Below are positions 50,588 to 62,178 of a stretch of 64,000 nt of DNA, piece by piece. A model generated the notes under the pieces. That model saw nothing but the letters and a program-made list of their open reading frames with translations. It did no database searches and was not told the DNA's origin. Source of the DNA: Acanthochlamys bracteata. Its lineage: Eukaryota > Streptophyta > Magnoliopsida > Pandanales > Velloziaceae. The stretch is from positions 6,928,026-6,992,025 of the forward strand of contig CM034140.1 in the NCBI GenBank assembly GCA_019914995.1, given 5' to 3'. Made by a program: the position numbers and the translations under genes. Position 1 is the first letter of the stretch, and every line of letters starts with the position of its first letter.

Positions 50588-51190
50588 AAACGATCAATAA
50601 TCTTACAAATAAATTTGTAAATTGTATCTCTAAGAACATATTTAAAATTACTTACATTTAATAAAAAGATATTTATTTTTTTATTTTTTAAATAAATAAT
50701 ATTCAACAAAATTAATTTTTTATATTTTAAAAAAAAATAATGAGCTAAGGGATTGAAATTTCTTTTATTTTTAATTTCACTTTGACTTCAAGTTATTTAA
50801 TTATATTCTCTGAAATCTAAACCAACTACACCTTAATTTGTCTTTTACTAGTGACGTCACCCTTCGCGTCATCACCCATGAATATTAGTATTTCTTTATT
50901 TATATTTTTGCTGAAAATAATAAGAGAATAATTCAGCTAAAAAATTTTAAATTATTAAAATAAATGTTAAAAAAGGGAATAGGATAAGTGGCTCATTAAT
51001 GTTCCCACACCTCTCCTGAGAGCCACCTTTTTTTCATACTTGGGCCTCTAAGTTAGGATATAAGGTTTGAGGTGATCTACCGTGAACCATAGCTGCAATT
51101 AATAAGCTTGTATAATTAGTTTTCAAAACATATTTTAGTGTATTGATTTAGTAATAAAAAGAACTAATTTAAGTGCTTCTTATAGACGTG

Positions 51191-51568
51191 GTCTTTTAAT
51201 TTGTTGATCTCTCTCGCTTCACCAGCACGGCTGAACGAAGAGAGCTTTCGGTTCTCTTTCTCTCCCCGATTCTTTCTTGCACTCAAAAATCAAGAGAAAA
51301 GTTCGAACTTTTTTTATGTAGTTCTAGTTCATTTCTTATCGAGAGAAGATTTATGTAGTTCTTTGATTCTACTTCGTTCAAAAGTTAAAGCAGAGAGAGT
51401 GAATACCACAGCTTTTTTGGTTACTCTCAGACCCTGGTTGATTCTCAGAATCTAAAAATACAGAGTGAAGAGCAGGATTTTGTGGGTACCTGTAGATTCT
51501 TGGGTTTGTAGAAGCAAGATTTGTAAGTAATCCCAGAAGCTGCTCGCCAAGAGTGATTCTAGGCTTTG
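51191..51568 (+). other. 5' leader of the PBL-like kinase
   Basis: CT-rich leader sequence, less AT-rich than the upstream spacer, preceding the ATG at 51569. Transcription start not determined. Confidence 0.35.
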
Positions 51569-54500
51569 ATGGGTAATTGCTGGAGTGTTCGAATCAAAGC
51601 TGAGAGCCCCTCTCATAGTCCTTCCAATTATACTTCAGGTGAGGTTGGTTTTTGTTTGCTGGAGTTTATACAGTTTTTTTATTTGAGCTTGTTTTAATTT
51701 TTGCACACAATATTTGTAAAGAAATTAATGATGGCTGTTACGGTCGGTAGGGTTCTTTTGTTTAATGATTTCTATTTCTTTTGAGATGATGAAATTGAAA
51801 TTATTCTATAGATTTTGGACGTTACAAAGATGAAATTTTTATTTGATCTTGATGTTCAACAAGTTTTTTTGTTACGTGTTGATTTAATTTGCATCAGTCA
51901 AGATGATGTTAGTTTAGAGACTTGGATTTCTTTTGAACTTGTTTTTGGGAGGTTAATATGGGGTGTGGGGTTTGATAAGTTTACCTGTTTTACGAATGCA
52001 TCTGTTTTGCTTACTTAAGCACAATGAGATGATAGCTGGTGAGATTGAATTTGTATGTGGAGCTGTGTTAGCTTTTGCTTTTCATTTGGTCCTTTCTCTT
52101 TCTTTATTTTTCATTTTTTTTGGATATATAAGCTTGGTTGGTAATTTCTTTTATTCTATTTCTTGAACGAAGATGCTAGTAGTTTGGGGCTGATTAGCTT
52201 AATATGATGCTGTTATGATGCCTGAGGTTTGTAGGATTGTGCTTTCTCCAAAAGTGAGCTTTTGGAAGTACATGGCCTTTGAAAGTTGGTATTAGGCTGA
52301 AAATAGTGATGCAAAATGAAAACCAAATTTAAACATTATCCCGTTCGAAACATGAAAAATAGTTATGCAAATTGAAAAGCCAGGAGGTGTCCATCTGCCT
52401 GTCCTGTTTCTTGTTGGGTATGTCTAAGTGCAATGAGATGAGAGTTGTTGGGTGAACTTGAATTTCTTATTTTCTTGTTCCTTGGCTGTGTTCAACTGTT
52501 TTGGAGTTTTCCTTTTGAGGTCATCTTTAGAAAAGTTACAACATCTGTTGGAGTATGTTGACTTATTGTTAGAGCCGTGTTATGTGTTATCTTTGGAAAG
52601 CTCTATGACATCATAGTTTAATAAGTTTTTCTTTCCGCAGAAAATTAATCTCTAAGATCTTTGGATTTATTTAGGGAGAAATTCCAGGAGTGGGAACAAA
52701 GGAAGTTCTGGTAGTCATGCATCTTCATTGTCTGTCCCTTCCACTCCTCGCGGTGAAGGTGAGATACTACTGTCATCTAATGTGAAGAGTTTCACCTTCG
52801 ATGCACTCAGGATCGCTACCAGGAACTTCCGCCCAGACAGTGTGTTGGGTGAGGGTGGATTTGGCTGTGTATTCAAGGGATGGATTGATGAGAATACATT
52901 TGCACCGGCGAGACCAGGAACAGGGATGGTTATTGCCGTGAAAAGGCTCAACCAAGAAGGTTTGCAGGGTCACAAGGAATGGTTGGTGAGTGCTCTCTTG
53001 TGTTCGTTATAACAATGATCTCCTATCCAAGTTGTAGTCGGTTAAACTTTATGATTTATACACTTTCTGACATGTTCTGATTTCATAATTAAGGCGGAAG
53101 TTGATTACTTGGGGCGGCTAGATCATCCGAATCTTGTGAAGCTTGTTGGATACTGTTTAGAGGATGACCATCGTCTGTTGGTCTATGAATTCATGCCTAG
53201 AGGAAGCCTAGAGAATCATCTCTTCAGGAGTAAATCCTTTAATCCTTACCACATTTGATAAACTCTACTTATGACAGATACATTAAGTGCATGTTGTATA
53301 TGGTCTACTCCCTGTCGTAGGCGTTTTGTGCATAATCGTTTACTAATGCATTTTGCTGTCTAATATGTTTAATTGGTATTTTGGTGTGTTGATGCAGGGA
53401 GCTCACACTTTCAACCTCTTTCTTGGAACCTTCGTATGAAAATTGCTCTCGGTGCTGCAAGAGGACTTGCTTTCCTGCACAGTCCTCAAGTCAAAGTCAT
53501 ATATCGTGATTTTAAGTCTTCAAATGTGCTAATTGATGCAGTATGTGCTTCATTTTTAGATTTTGAGTTTGGACTTCAAGACTTTTTGAGCTGAATGCGT
53601 TGCTCATTTCTTGTATACCTGTTATATATATTTGCAGCAACACAATGCAAAGCTTTCTGATTTTGGGTTGGCAAAGGACGGTCCTGCAGATGATAAAACC
53701 CATGTTTCTACCAGGATTATGGGAACATATGGTTATGCAGCTCCTGAATATCTTGTAACAGGTACCTTCAACTTAATTATAAACTACATTCTTACATATT
53801 AAAGGATGTTCATATATCTGCTGTTGATCATATTACAATTTGACCTATAAACTCATGTTTTAAGACCTTCATTCGAAGTCCTTTTGGTTATATATATCTG
53901 AATCTGTGAACCATATGCCCAAAATTTTAGCTAGTTAATATGTGCTGTGATGTCCAAAGGAGTAGTTCAAATGCTAGATTTTTACACCTAGGGGAATATT
54001 GTGTGGACACCTTCAATCCTCAAATAATACAGAAATAGTTGAAGTATATTTTCTGCATCAAGTGTTATAATTGCATATTGTTTGAAGCAAATTTAATTTA
54101 GATTTCTTGATATGAATTAGTTGACAGTTAATGTACCATTGCACTTTTGAAATGATGGCTAATACCTGTTTTTCAACTGTAAAGGTCACTTGACTACAAA
54201 GAGTGATGTCTATAGCTTCGGGGTTGTTCTTCTGGAGATGTTGTCTGGTCGACGTTGCCTTGACAAGAATCGACCAACAGGTGAACGCAATCTAGTGGAG
54301 TGGGCAAGGCCTTATCTCACAAACAAAAGGAGGTTCTTCCGCATTCTAGACCCTCGGCTAGAGGGCCAACACTCAATGAGTGGGGCCCAAAAAGCTGCAG
54401 CTCTAGCAAACCAATGCCTATCGTTGGAGTCCAAGTACAGACCTACCATGCAAGAGGTTGTATCTGAACTAGAAGAACTACAAAATGCGAAAGACACAGT

Positions 54501-54648
54501 CAGAAACCCTCAGCTCTCAGAACGGAGACCGAGTTTCCAACAGAATACTCATCATACTAATGCTCAAAGGTATCACCAAAGAAGTACACAAGAAGTTGGC
54601 AATGGCAGGGATTCATCAAATCGTAGACCTGTGGCTTCGCCCTGTTAA
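51569..54648 (+). CDS. Receptor-like cytoplasmic kinase VII, PBL9/PBL10 (APK1)-like
   Basis: Six coding exons: 51569-51638, 52675-52985, 53094-53229, 53398-53540, 53638-53761 and 54185-54648; 415 residues. The N-terminus MGNCWS gives Gly2 for myristoylation and Cys4 for palmitoylation, so plasma-membrane attachment is expected. Kinase features are the P-loop [11 protein letters not shown] (from about 82), Lys113 in IAVKR, catalytic IYRDFKSSN (Asp210), DFG at 228-230 and activation loop [17 protein letters not shown]. All key residues are present, so it should be active on Ser/Thr. Close resemblance to APK1a/APK1b extends through the leader [15 protein letters not shown]. The C-terminal 60 residues are diverged and end [11 protein letters not shown]. 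Relatives act below immune and growth receptors; the upstream receptor here is unknown. Confidence 0.95.
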
Positions 54649-54724
54649 TAGTTTGGGTGAATATGTATCTAGAGAATCCCTGTACAGTAATTTAAATAGC
54701 TCCTTTTCAAAAACACAAGTGTAG

Positions 54725-54755
54725 AGCAAGAGCAAGAGCAAGAGCAAGAGCAAGA
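54725..54755 (+). repeat. Hexanucleotide microsatellite (GCAAGA)5 in the kinase 3' UTR
   Basis: Five tandem GCAAGA units 77 bp after the stop of the PBL-like kinase. Perfect units, so probably variable in length between individuals. Confidence 0.85.
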
Positions 54756-55023
54756 GTTTGTCTAGTTAGCTCCATGACACAGTTGCCAAGCAGAGGTGAA
54801 GCCTAAGATGATCTTTACTGAAGACGGGAGTTATTTTTTTTTCTTTAGTTCAGCACAACTCTCATGTATAAATACTTATGTTGTATTTTGATGTACGTCT
54901 CAGGTAAAAGAAATGTTTTGCAAAATCTGTTAAATCCTGAAATATTTAGTCTGATAAATATGTCTTAAAGCAGGCAGGTAACCACTGTGTAATGACTACG
55001 TGAATAGGACTTTCTCTTGCTAA

Positions 55024-55290
55024 GGCCGTGTTTTATTGTCGGAAATTTCAGTTTTTTTCACTAGAATTAGAGTTTGATCGGTTTATATGTTTCAAATAAA
55101 AACGAAACTCAGAACTACATTTCAAAGTTACTACATTTCTAACCCATTTCAAAATAAAAATTAAATTTTACTTTCAAATCTAAGAAATAATTGAAGCATA
55201 AAACTAGTTTTCATTTTCAACTTATTTTTTAAAAAATTTTATTTTCTATTTTTCAGTTTCGCGAAATTTATGTGCATTTGAAATACACTA
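55024..55290. mobile_element. Tourist-like MITE (family B)
   Basis: 267 bp element starting GGCCGTGTTTTATTG and ending ATTTGAAATACACTA, with TAA immediately outside both ends (55021-55023 and 55291-55293). Terminal repeats are diverged but the internal blocks (AATTAGAGTTTGATCGGTTT, 'catttcaaaataaaaattaaa') align with the copy at 57364. No ORF. Confidence 0.65.
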
Positions 55291-55593
55291 TAAAAACAAT
55301 TATGTGGGCTTGAATTTGTGAAATACCATCATTAGAGGACTGAGTTCGCAAATAATCTACCATTTGAACACTCAAGCACGTTGAAGGTTGACTTGTAATG
55401 CTTTGACCTTAAAAGCGTCTAACTTTGAACCACAATACGAAACTACGAAGAATTATGCTCCAAATTAAAGAAGAAGAAAACTCTCTGTAAACTTTTTTGT
55501 TCTTTTTTTTTCTTCAGTTGATTCTCAGGAAATTTTGTACTCTTTAGAATCCGCTCATCTTCAAAACGGAATTAAAAAATAAAATTAGAGAGA

Positions 55594-57121
55594 ATGGGGA
55601 AAGGAATGCTGGAGGTTACCTTGATTGATGCAAAGGGGCTTCTAGATACAGATGCTATCGGTAAAAAATTTCTTTCTTTTTTTTCTTCATTTTTGGGAAG
55701 TTCTCTTAGATCTTTTAAAAGAAATCTTCAGGTTTTTATTAGTTTGTAAAATCTCTTCAACTAATGCAAGTGAAAAATAAGATCTTTTTGATTCACTTGG
55801 GTTTTATTTGAGATTAGGGGAAGATCTAAATTACGAAACAGACATTTAAAAAAAGATGAAATTTTTTGGTTCTCTGTTTTTAGCTTTGTTATTTTGGAAT
55901 TTTTAACTAGTATTCCGCTCCAATTTTCAATCATGTTTCAATATGCAGGAGATGTAGACCCATATGTGTTGATTCAATACAGGAATCAAGAGAAAAAGAG
56001 CAGTGTGGCCAGAAGTGAGTGACAACATTTTCTTTTCTTAAATTGTAGGTTACTATTTTTGTTTGTAGAATTGCAATTTTTCATCCTGTTATATTTTACT
56101 TCAGCTACTGCTAAATCACTCCTATGAGTTCACTAGAGTTAGGCTAATATATGGGTCACAAACTTACACTGGTGATACAGAGAATTTCTAAGTATGCAGG
56201 TTATGTTGTTGGAATGCTTGTTGTAGAGCTTGACTCATAGCATATACATATGATATAATTTTCAAAAAATTTGAAAAATATAGTATACATAGTTCTAATT
56301 CATGTTAGGAAGTCTGCAATTCACAGTTACATAACTGGTAGGTATTTCTTAATCTGAATTTGTTCCCTGTTATGTAACAGTTTATACTTGTTAGAACAGT
56401 TAAAGAGTTATGGTAACTAAAGTAAAGAGTTATCACACTTCAGTGAGTAAACGAAATGATCTAGGTTGGATTCCTGATGTTTCCGCCAAATATTATGATC
56501 AAGTTAAATTCAAAGCGTACTAGTTTCGCATATTTGAAATGTAACTCATAGTAATGCAGGCCAAGGCAGGAACCCTTTGTGGAATGAGACATTTGAATTT
56601 ACAGTGCACAACTCAAGTGCCGCTGAACATCATCAGAAGCTAATCCTTAGAATCATTGACAAGGACACGTTCACTGCAGATGACTTCATTGGTGAGGCAA
56701 CGTAAGGAAGACAAGACCTAACAGCTCTAAATTTTGTTTGCAATGAAAAACTCAAAATTTCACTAGACTTGCTTATGACCGGTTGTCTTCTGTCACATAG
56801 GATTAGTGTGGCGGATGTGATTTCTTTGGGAATGGAGGAGGGTTTCAGCGAGGTATGTCCTTGCAAGTACAGAGTAGTTCTCCCCGACCGGAGTTACTAT
56901 GGAGAAATTCGCGTGGGAGTTACTTTCAGGAGAGAGCAGGTACATTGCGATCAATGAAGATATTTTGAGTTTTGGCGATCAGTATACATTAGTATGCTAT
57001 TCAAAATACCACTCAGCTGATGATTTTTTCGAACGACACCAAAATTTTTCGTACCATGATCCGTTTGTTTTTGAAGCAGGAGGTCGACGGAGGAGGACGG
57101 AAGCAAATGCTTCATTCATGA
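55594..57121 (+). CDS. Small C2-domain protein, elicitor-responsive (ERG3-like) type
   Basis: Five coding exons: 55594-55660, 55949-56014, 56560-56701, 56801-56939 and 57080-57121; 151 residues, essentially one C2 domain. Sequence starts [20 protein letters not shown]; candidate calcium ligands are Asp20, Asp26 (DVDPY), Asp78 and Asp80 (IIDKD) and Asp86. The strand [10 protein letters not shown] is typical. The C-terminus [12 protein letters not shown] replaces the GGWK-type tail usual in relatives. Such proteins bind membranes in response to calcium and some are induced by fungal elicitors; the role here is inferred. The last exon of 14 codons is the least certain part; reading through the final donor would give a different, shorter tail. 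Confidence 0.88.
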
Positions 57122-57966
57122 AGATCTGATGCATAGATTCATCAGTAGCTCCATGCTTGTTTATGTCATTGAGTTTCGTTATTTCGCTTCTGTTATGTAT
57201 CTTACTCGTTAGTACCAAATTTCTGCTTGTAAACGTTACTGCACGTCCAGGTTTCTTCCAACTCAACAAGAACAATTATATTGATTGTTCCAAAACTTTT
57301 GCATTACTTTGTTCAACTAATCCGCACAGCACTACAGTCTGGTACTAAGATTTCAGGACTTAAGTGCGTGTTTTCTAATGCCCGAAAATTCAGCTTTTTT
57401 CTGGTCCGAAGTTTCAATCAGTTTACGTATTTTAATATATTATAAAAACTCAGAATCTATTTCAACATCACTATATACGCAATTCTAAATAGAATTAAAA
57501 CACAAATATTAAACTTCACTTTTAATTCATTTTTAAAAACAATTGAAATATAAAAAATAAAGTCTATTTTCAACTTATTTTTAAAAAAATTTTAATTCTC
57601 ATATTTTAATTTTACTTCTCATTTGAAACACGTCCTAAATTAGGGAACTACAACTTTCTGGTTCTCTTTCGATCGATGAGTACTTGTTCTTGGGAAGGAA
57701 TGATGAATGAATGAATGGCTTGTGAAAGAAGTCAGTAGTCATCATTCATTAAAAGCAGCTTCTTCTCAAAAAGCTCCCGCCGCTACAAAAATTTTACTGC
57801 ATTCACGCATTACATGTTACAATGCCAATCCCTACAACCTCACAACAGCTTTAAAACTTCTCATATTCGAACCGAACACCGCAGATGATAAATGAACTCA
57901 TCTCTACTGCTGCCAATAACAATCTGACTACAGAATAAAAACTGCAAACTTGAAGAATTTATCATC
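57122..57966. other. C2-gene 3' UTR, MITE and DUF547-gene upstream region
   Basis: Likely 3' UTR to about 57360, then the MITE at 57364-57635, then about 330 bp of upstream sequence. A repeated AATGAATG motif lies near 57700. No gene recognised. Confidence 0.4.
57364..57635. mobile_element. Tourist-like MITE (family B)
   Basis: 272 bp, starting GTGCGTGTTTTCTAAT and ending ATTTGAAACACGTCC. TAA flanks both ends (57361-57363, 57636-57638). It lies between the C2 and DUF547 genes. No ORF. Confidence 0.7.
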
Positions 57967-60900
57967 ATGGAGAAGAACAAGAATAGGCATGAGAAAAGAG
58001 TCAGTCTGGAATACGAGGTAATAAGTCACAAACTCAGAAAAAAAATTTTCTTTACCTGATCATCGTTGTAATCGGAGAGCTCTGATGGAGTTGAATACAC
58101 TTTGCAGGTGAAGGCCTTAGAGATCGAGCTCAGAAATGAACAGAAGATGAAGAAGCTACTGAGGTGTGCAGTTGAAGGTCAGCTTGTTCGAGGCTCTTGC
58201 CTTCCTCAGTTCTTCCCCATACAGGTAATCTAATATACAGGAAACATGATCTTTCCAACTTCCCATACACCAGAAATATAGAGAAATGTAAGCCAACAAT
58301 TTGAACTGGAATAACAGTCTAATTCACATCGTTAGTGATTGTCATCTTGGTGTATGCTTTGTCAGTCTGTCACAATCGGCTTAACTCAACATAAAATAAA
58401 CTAAATGCATAACTATTGTGCAATTAGTAAAGTCAGTTCACCCAGATAGCACTCTGATCCTTTGTTATAACTCCACAAGTGCATAAAGCAAGTAGCAGTA
58501 AATTACTGTTGTAGGTGCAGCTGCTTCTTGCGGAATTGGCAATGACAGAAGAAGAGATTAGATACCTCGAACGGAAGGTGGAAGCCTTGAAACAATGTCT
58601 GCATTACGAAGAAAAACAGAAGTACATCAGTTTGTACAATAAGAAAATGCAAAATACATATAAGCAGAGACGCTTTCTATGCGAGCTACAAAGTACAGCA
58701 AGACTTGGACAGGTGAAGCAACACATGTTGCATGCTCCAGAACAAGAAGATGAAACACTAAGCAAAGGAAGAAATTGTTTTATTGAATCCATTTCAGATC
58801 TAGGTACTTGCAGAAGGACAAGCGGTAAGATCATGCTTTATCACTTTCAATACTACTAGTTATAGAAAAACTTAGAAGGAAGTATCGTGTTTACACGAAG
58901 AACTTACAAGACACGATTAGGGAATGAGCAACAGACTATTGAATAGCTGTACAGACAACTAACATTATGAACTCTTTTTAAGCACTTTAACAGATGAGGA
59001 AGCTCAAATTTCAAAATTCAGCAGTCGAGATAACCGAAGTAAAGGTCATATGAATTATGATAGCACTGCAGACAGTCCAAACAAACTTTCTGAAGTACTT
59101 GTTTTAAGTCTTATAAACATATTCCAGAGATTGAACTGCAGATCATCTCAGCTTCAATGTGAATCAGCAGTTGAACCTAAGCTTTACATCTCCTGCATGA
59201 ACTCAAGAAGCTTTGTGCCATTTCACTGCAAGACTAGTGTGTGCTCATCCTATGATATTGCACCGAAGCCATACAATTACGGGACTCTACAAGACAACAG
59301 TGAAAAATTGCCCAGCCATGGACAATGCGCGAAGTACATTCAAGTCACAAGAAGTTCATTAGACATGAGATGCATCTCCTCATGCATTTCCAACATTGAG
59401 ACATTGAGGTAAGCTTCCATCCTCATCAACTGAAACTGATAGAAGTGCAATTAAGAAAACACCAGATCATCTTTTGACGAACTAGATTTTTGTACATCTT
59501 ATGCACTTCTAGTAGCCTGTGATTATATCATCTAAGAAAGAGATAATATGCCTTCTTCAGAAAAGGCATCCTGCAGCTATCAAACCTGACCAAACATTGT
59601 TTCCACAAGCTTTATTGGCTGCACTTGTATTTTACTGGACACTTTCATTTCTGTCATTACAGGGTCTTGATGCATAAACTCTCTACTGTTGAGCTTAGCT
59701 CCTTAAATTACAAACAGAAGCTGGCGTTTTGGGTCAACATCTACAATGCCTGCATAATGCATGTACATAAAAAGCAAGTTTTAATACAACAAAAGGTAAA
59801 ACAGCTTGGCTTAAAACCTCACGCAAAACATTCTTTTTTACTAATGCAGGAGTTTCTTCGGAGTGGTATACCAAATTCTCTAGATAAACTTCTTGAATTG
59901 CTTAACAAGGTAAGTTGTTATACAGCGGCAAATTATATAGCACAATTTTCCATCCATGCTATGAATACTAGAAATACTCAAATGAATTGACTCCACAATA
60001 GCAACTTATTTATGCTCCCTTCTATAAAAAATAAAAACAGCATATCTCTTCTATAAGCTATACAATTACTAGCTCGCATAAACTATCCAACTTATTCAAG
60101 AATGGAGAAAAAGCATGCAAAGACAAACACGTTTAACAAATTCGAGTACTGTTGTTCTGAAATTTACAACATTCAAGAAGTTTGTGCTCTGACTTTACTA
60201 TCTCATAGCAAACTTGCTAGTGCCCCTGCATACTGTATCCACAAGTTCTTATTAAATTTGTTGCGCTACTACTTTTAGTGAGTGGAAAATTAGTCACTAA
60301 ATCATTACCACAGGCAGCAGTGAATGTTGGAGGTTTTGTATTGAATGCTATAGCCATTGAGCACTACATACTCAGGCATTCCTTGGACTGGAACGAGGTA
60401 AGTGAGTTATGCATAACATCTGCTAAGCAACATTGCCTCGCTTTTCTTCCAATCAATTGCCCAGATTTCCTTCGCTAATTAACCGGTGAATCACTAGGGA
60501 TACATCGATGAGAAGGAAGCTCTAACATATTCTTACGGTTTGGAGTACCCTGAGCCGAATGTCATGTTTGCACTCTGTCGAGGTAGCTGGTCCTCGCCAG
60601 TTGTAAGTCCAAAATTTCTGGTTTTTAACTACCTGGATCCATCGCTCAAACAAGAATTTCCTAATCGTTCATGAACCCAACTCGTAGATGAGAGTATACT
60701 CAGCAGAGAATATTGTCAACGAGCTTGAAAGAGCAAAAGTGGAGTACCTTGAAGCTTCGGTCAGAATCACCAGTAAGAAGAAGATATCAATTCCCAAGCT
60801 TCTGTATTGGCATATGAAGGATTTCGCAGATGACGCTGACTCGTTGATGGAGTGGATTTACAGCCAACTGCCGAGAAGTGGATCACTCAAAAGATCAATA

Positions 60901-61002
60901 ATGGAGTGCCTGAACGGCGTCGGAAGGACACCGGTGAGGAAAATTGTAGAAATCCGGCCATATGAAGCTGAATTTCGATACTTGTTACCAATCTATGATT
61001 AA
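57967..61002 (+). CDS. MIP1-type leucine-zipper and DUF547 domain protein
   Basis: Nine exons: 57967-58017, 58108-58224, 58515-58824, 58994-59408, 59663-59762, 59850-59909, 60314-60397, 60498-60602 and 60688-61002; 518 residues. The N-terminal coiled coil (about 10-95: ALEIELRNEQKMKKLL, LAELAMTEEEIRYLERKVEAL) is the leucine-zipper region of ternary-complex-factor MIP1-like proteins. The middle is variable. DUF547 spans about 298-430 (LSSLNYKQKLAFWVNIYNACIMH, INVGG-like VNVGGFVLNAIAIEHYIL). The C-terminal block MRVYSAENIVNELERAKVEYLEASV is conserved. The biochemical function of DUF547 is unknown. The start at 57967 is the first ATG that opens the coiled coil; an extra upstream exon cannot be excluded. 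Intron 5 (59763-59849) is 87 nt, in frame and free of stops. Confidence 0.88.
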
Positions 61003-62178
61003 TATTTACTTATTATACGTGAGGCGAACAAAGTTGAAGTTAATTCGTGTACGAGTGTGTGTTTTTAAAACGCACTCCACACTGTTTAACAAAATACAAT
61101 ATTTTTTATGTTAAAATTATTAATAGGTGATATTATGAAAGTATACATATATATGACAGTGTTTTATTCTAGCGAAAGTAAAATTTATGTAAATAAAATT
61201 GGGTAAAAATAGAATTCAAAATAATAATTAAAATATCTAAAATATAATTTAGAATTAAAGTGAGCCAATTTTAAATATCTAAAAAAAGAAAGCTAAATTA
61301 GGTGATACTAAAACTTATTTATATAAATAATTTTGTGAAAATAAGTTTTCTAAAAAATAAAATTTGAAAAAATTAAATTTAAAATTAAATTTTGTTGTAA
61401 ATAAATTTATTTTAAATAGAAATAAAATTTAAATATATAGAATAATCAAATTTAAATTTTGAATAAAAAAAATTAAATTTTTTTCAACTGAAACATTATA
61501 TAATAAAATTATTTTTCAAACAAAAAACTATTGCAGAGCATATTTGGAAGAGCTTTTTTTTTCTAATTTTTTATTTTATATTTTCAATAAAATTTTTTAA
61601 ATATTTTATAAAATTTTAATAATACAGAAAATTCTACAACATAAAATATTTTTATTAATTTTTTTAATTAATTTTTTAAAATAAAAAAATAGATCTTATT
61701 TTTTAAAAATTTCTAAAATATTTTTATTTTTAAAAATCTCATTTTCGAAAACTATTCCCAAACATCCCAATAATCAATTAAACTTATTTGGTTCATAACA
61801 AAAAAATTAATTTCGAATAATGTTCGATCCAATCTCTAATAACTTAATTTTTATTAAGTTTTTAAAACCTTGGCTTCCAGCCAAATAAAATATGCTTTAT
61901 ATGAGAATCAGTCGCACATAAAACAACCATGGCAGCTGCGGGCTACACCACTTCCCCCTTTGGCTCTGCAGCCACTTCAGCCACTGTATAAATTTTACTA
62001 ACAAAGACTTCCCTAAAACAGAAGTCCTCAAAACGATCAACTAGACCTGACTCATCTAGAGACCCCAACTACTAGCAACACAATTGCAACACCAACAAAT
62101 TTCCAGAAAACTTTTTGAAGAAAACACGCACTCACAAATTCACTCGAGCATTTGATTTGTATCCGCCGCAGTTGATAA
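61003..62178. other. Convergent spacer between DUF547 and expansin genes
   Basis: Holds the two 3' UTRs and strongly AT-rich DNA including a family-A repeat (61541-61769). No ORF with family similarity. Confidence 0.45.
61541..61769. repeat. AT-rich repeat family A copy, well preserved
   Basis: Starts TATTTGGAAGAGCTTTTTT and ends CTATTCCCAAACATCCC. Block order is the same as at 27580-27813. No ORF. Confidence 0.55.

Larger units (their letters stand above)
48409..51190. other. Repeat-rich intergenic spacer
   Basis: AT-rich DNA between MYB3R and the PBL-like kinase, with a (TA)n run near 49611-49630, poly-A tracts at 50250-50340, a probable decayed family-B MITE (49678-49942) and a family-A repeat (50375-50587). 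The short minus-strand open frame at 50455-50709 is only A/T-rich repeat sequence. No gene recognised. Confidence 0.5.
54649..55593. other. Kinase 3' UTR, spacer with a MITE, and C2-gene leader
   Basis: Likely 3' UTR to about 54950, then a family-B MITE (55024-55290), then about 300 bp of promoter and leader before the C2-domain gene. The spacing between the two genes is under 1 kb. Confidence 0.4.

Noticed and set aside
51201-51455. 84-codon frame in the leader of the PBL-like kinase
   Set aside because: It does not start with ATG (opens at TTG) and has no family match; treated as leader.
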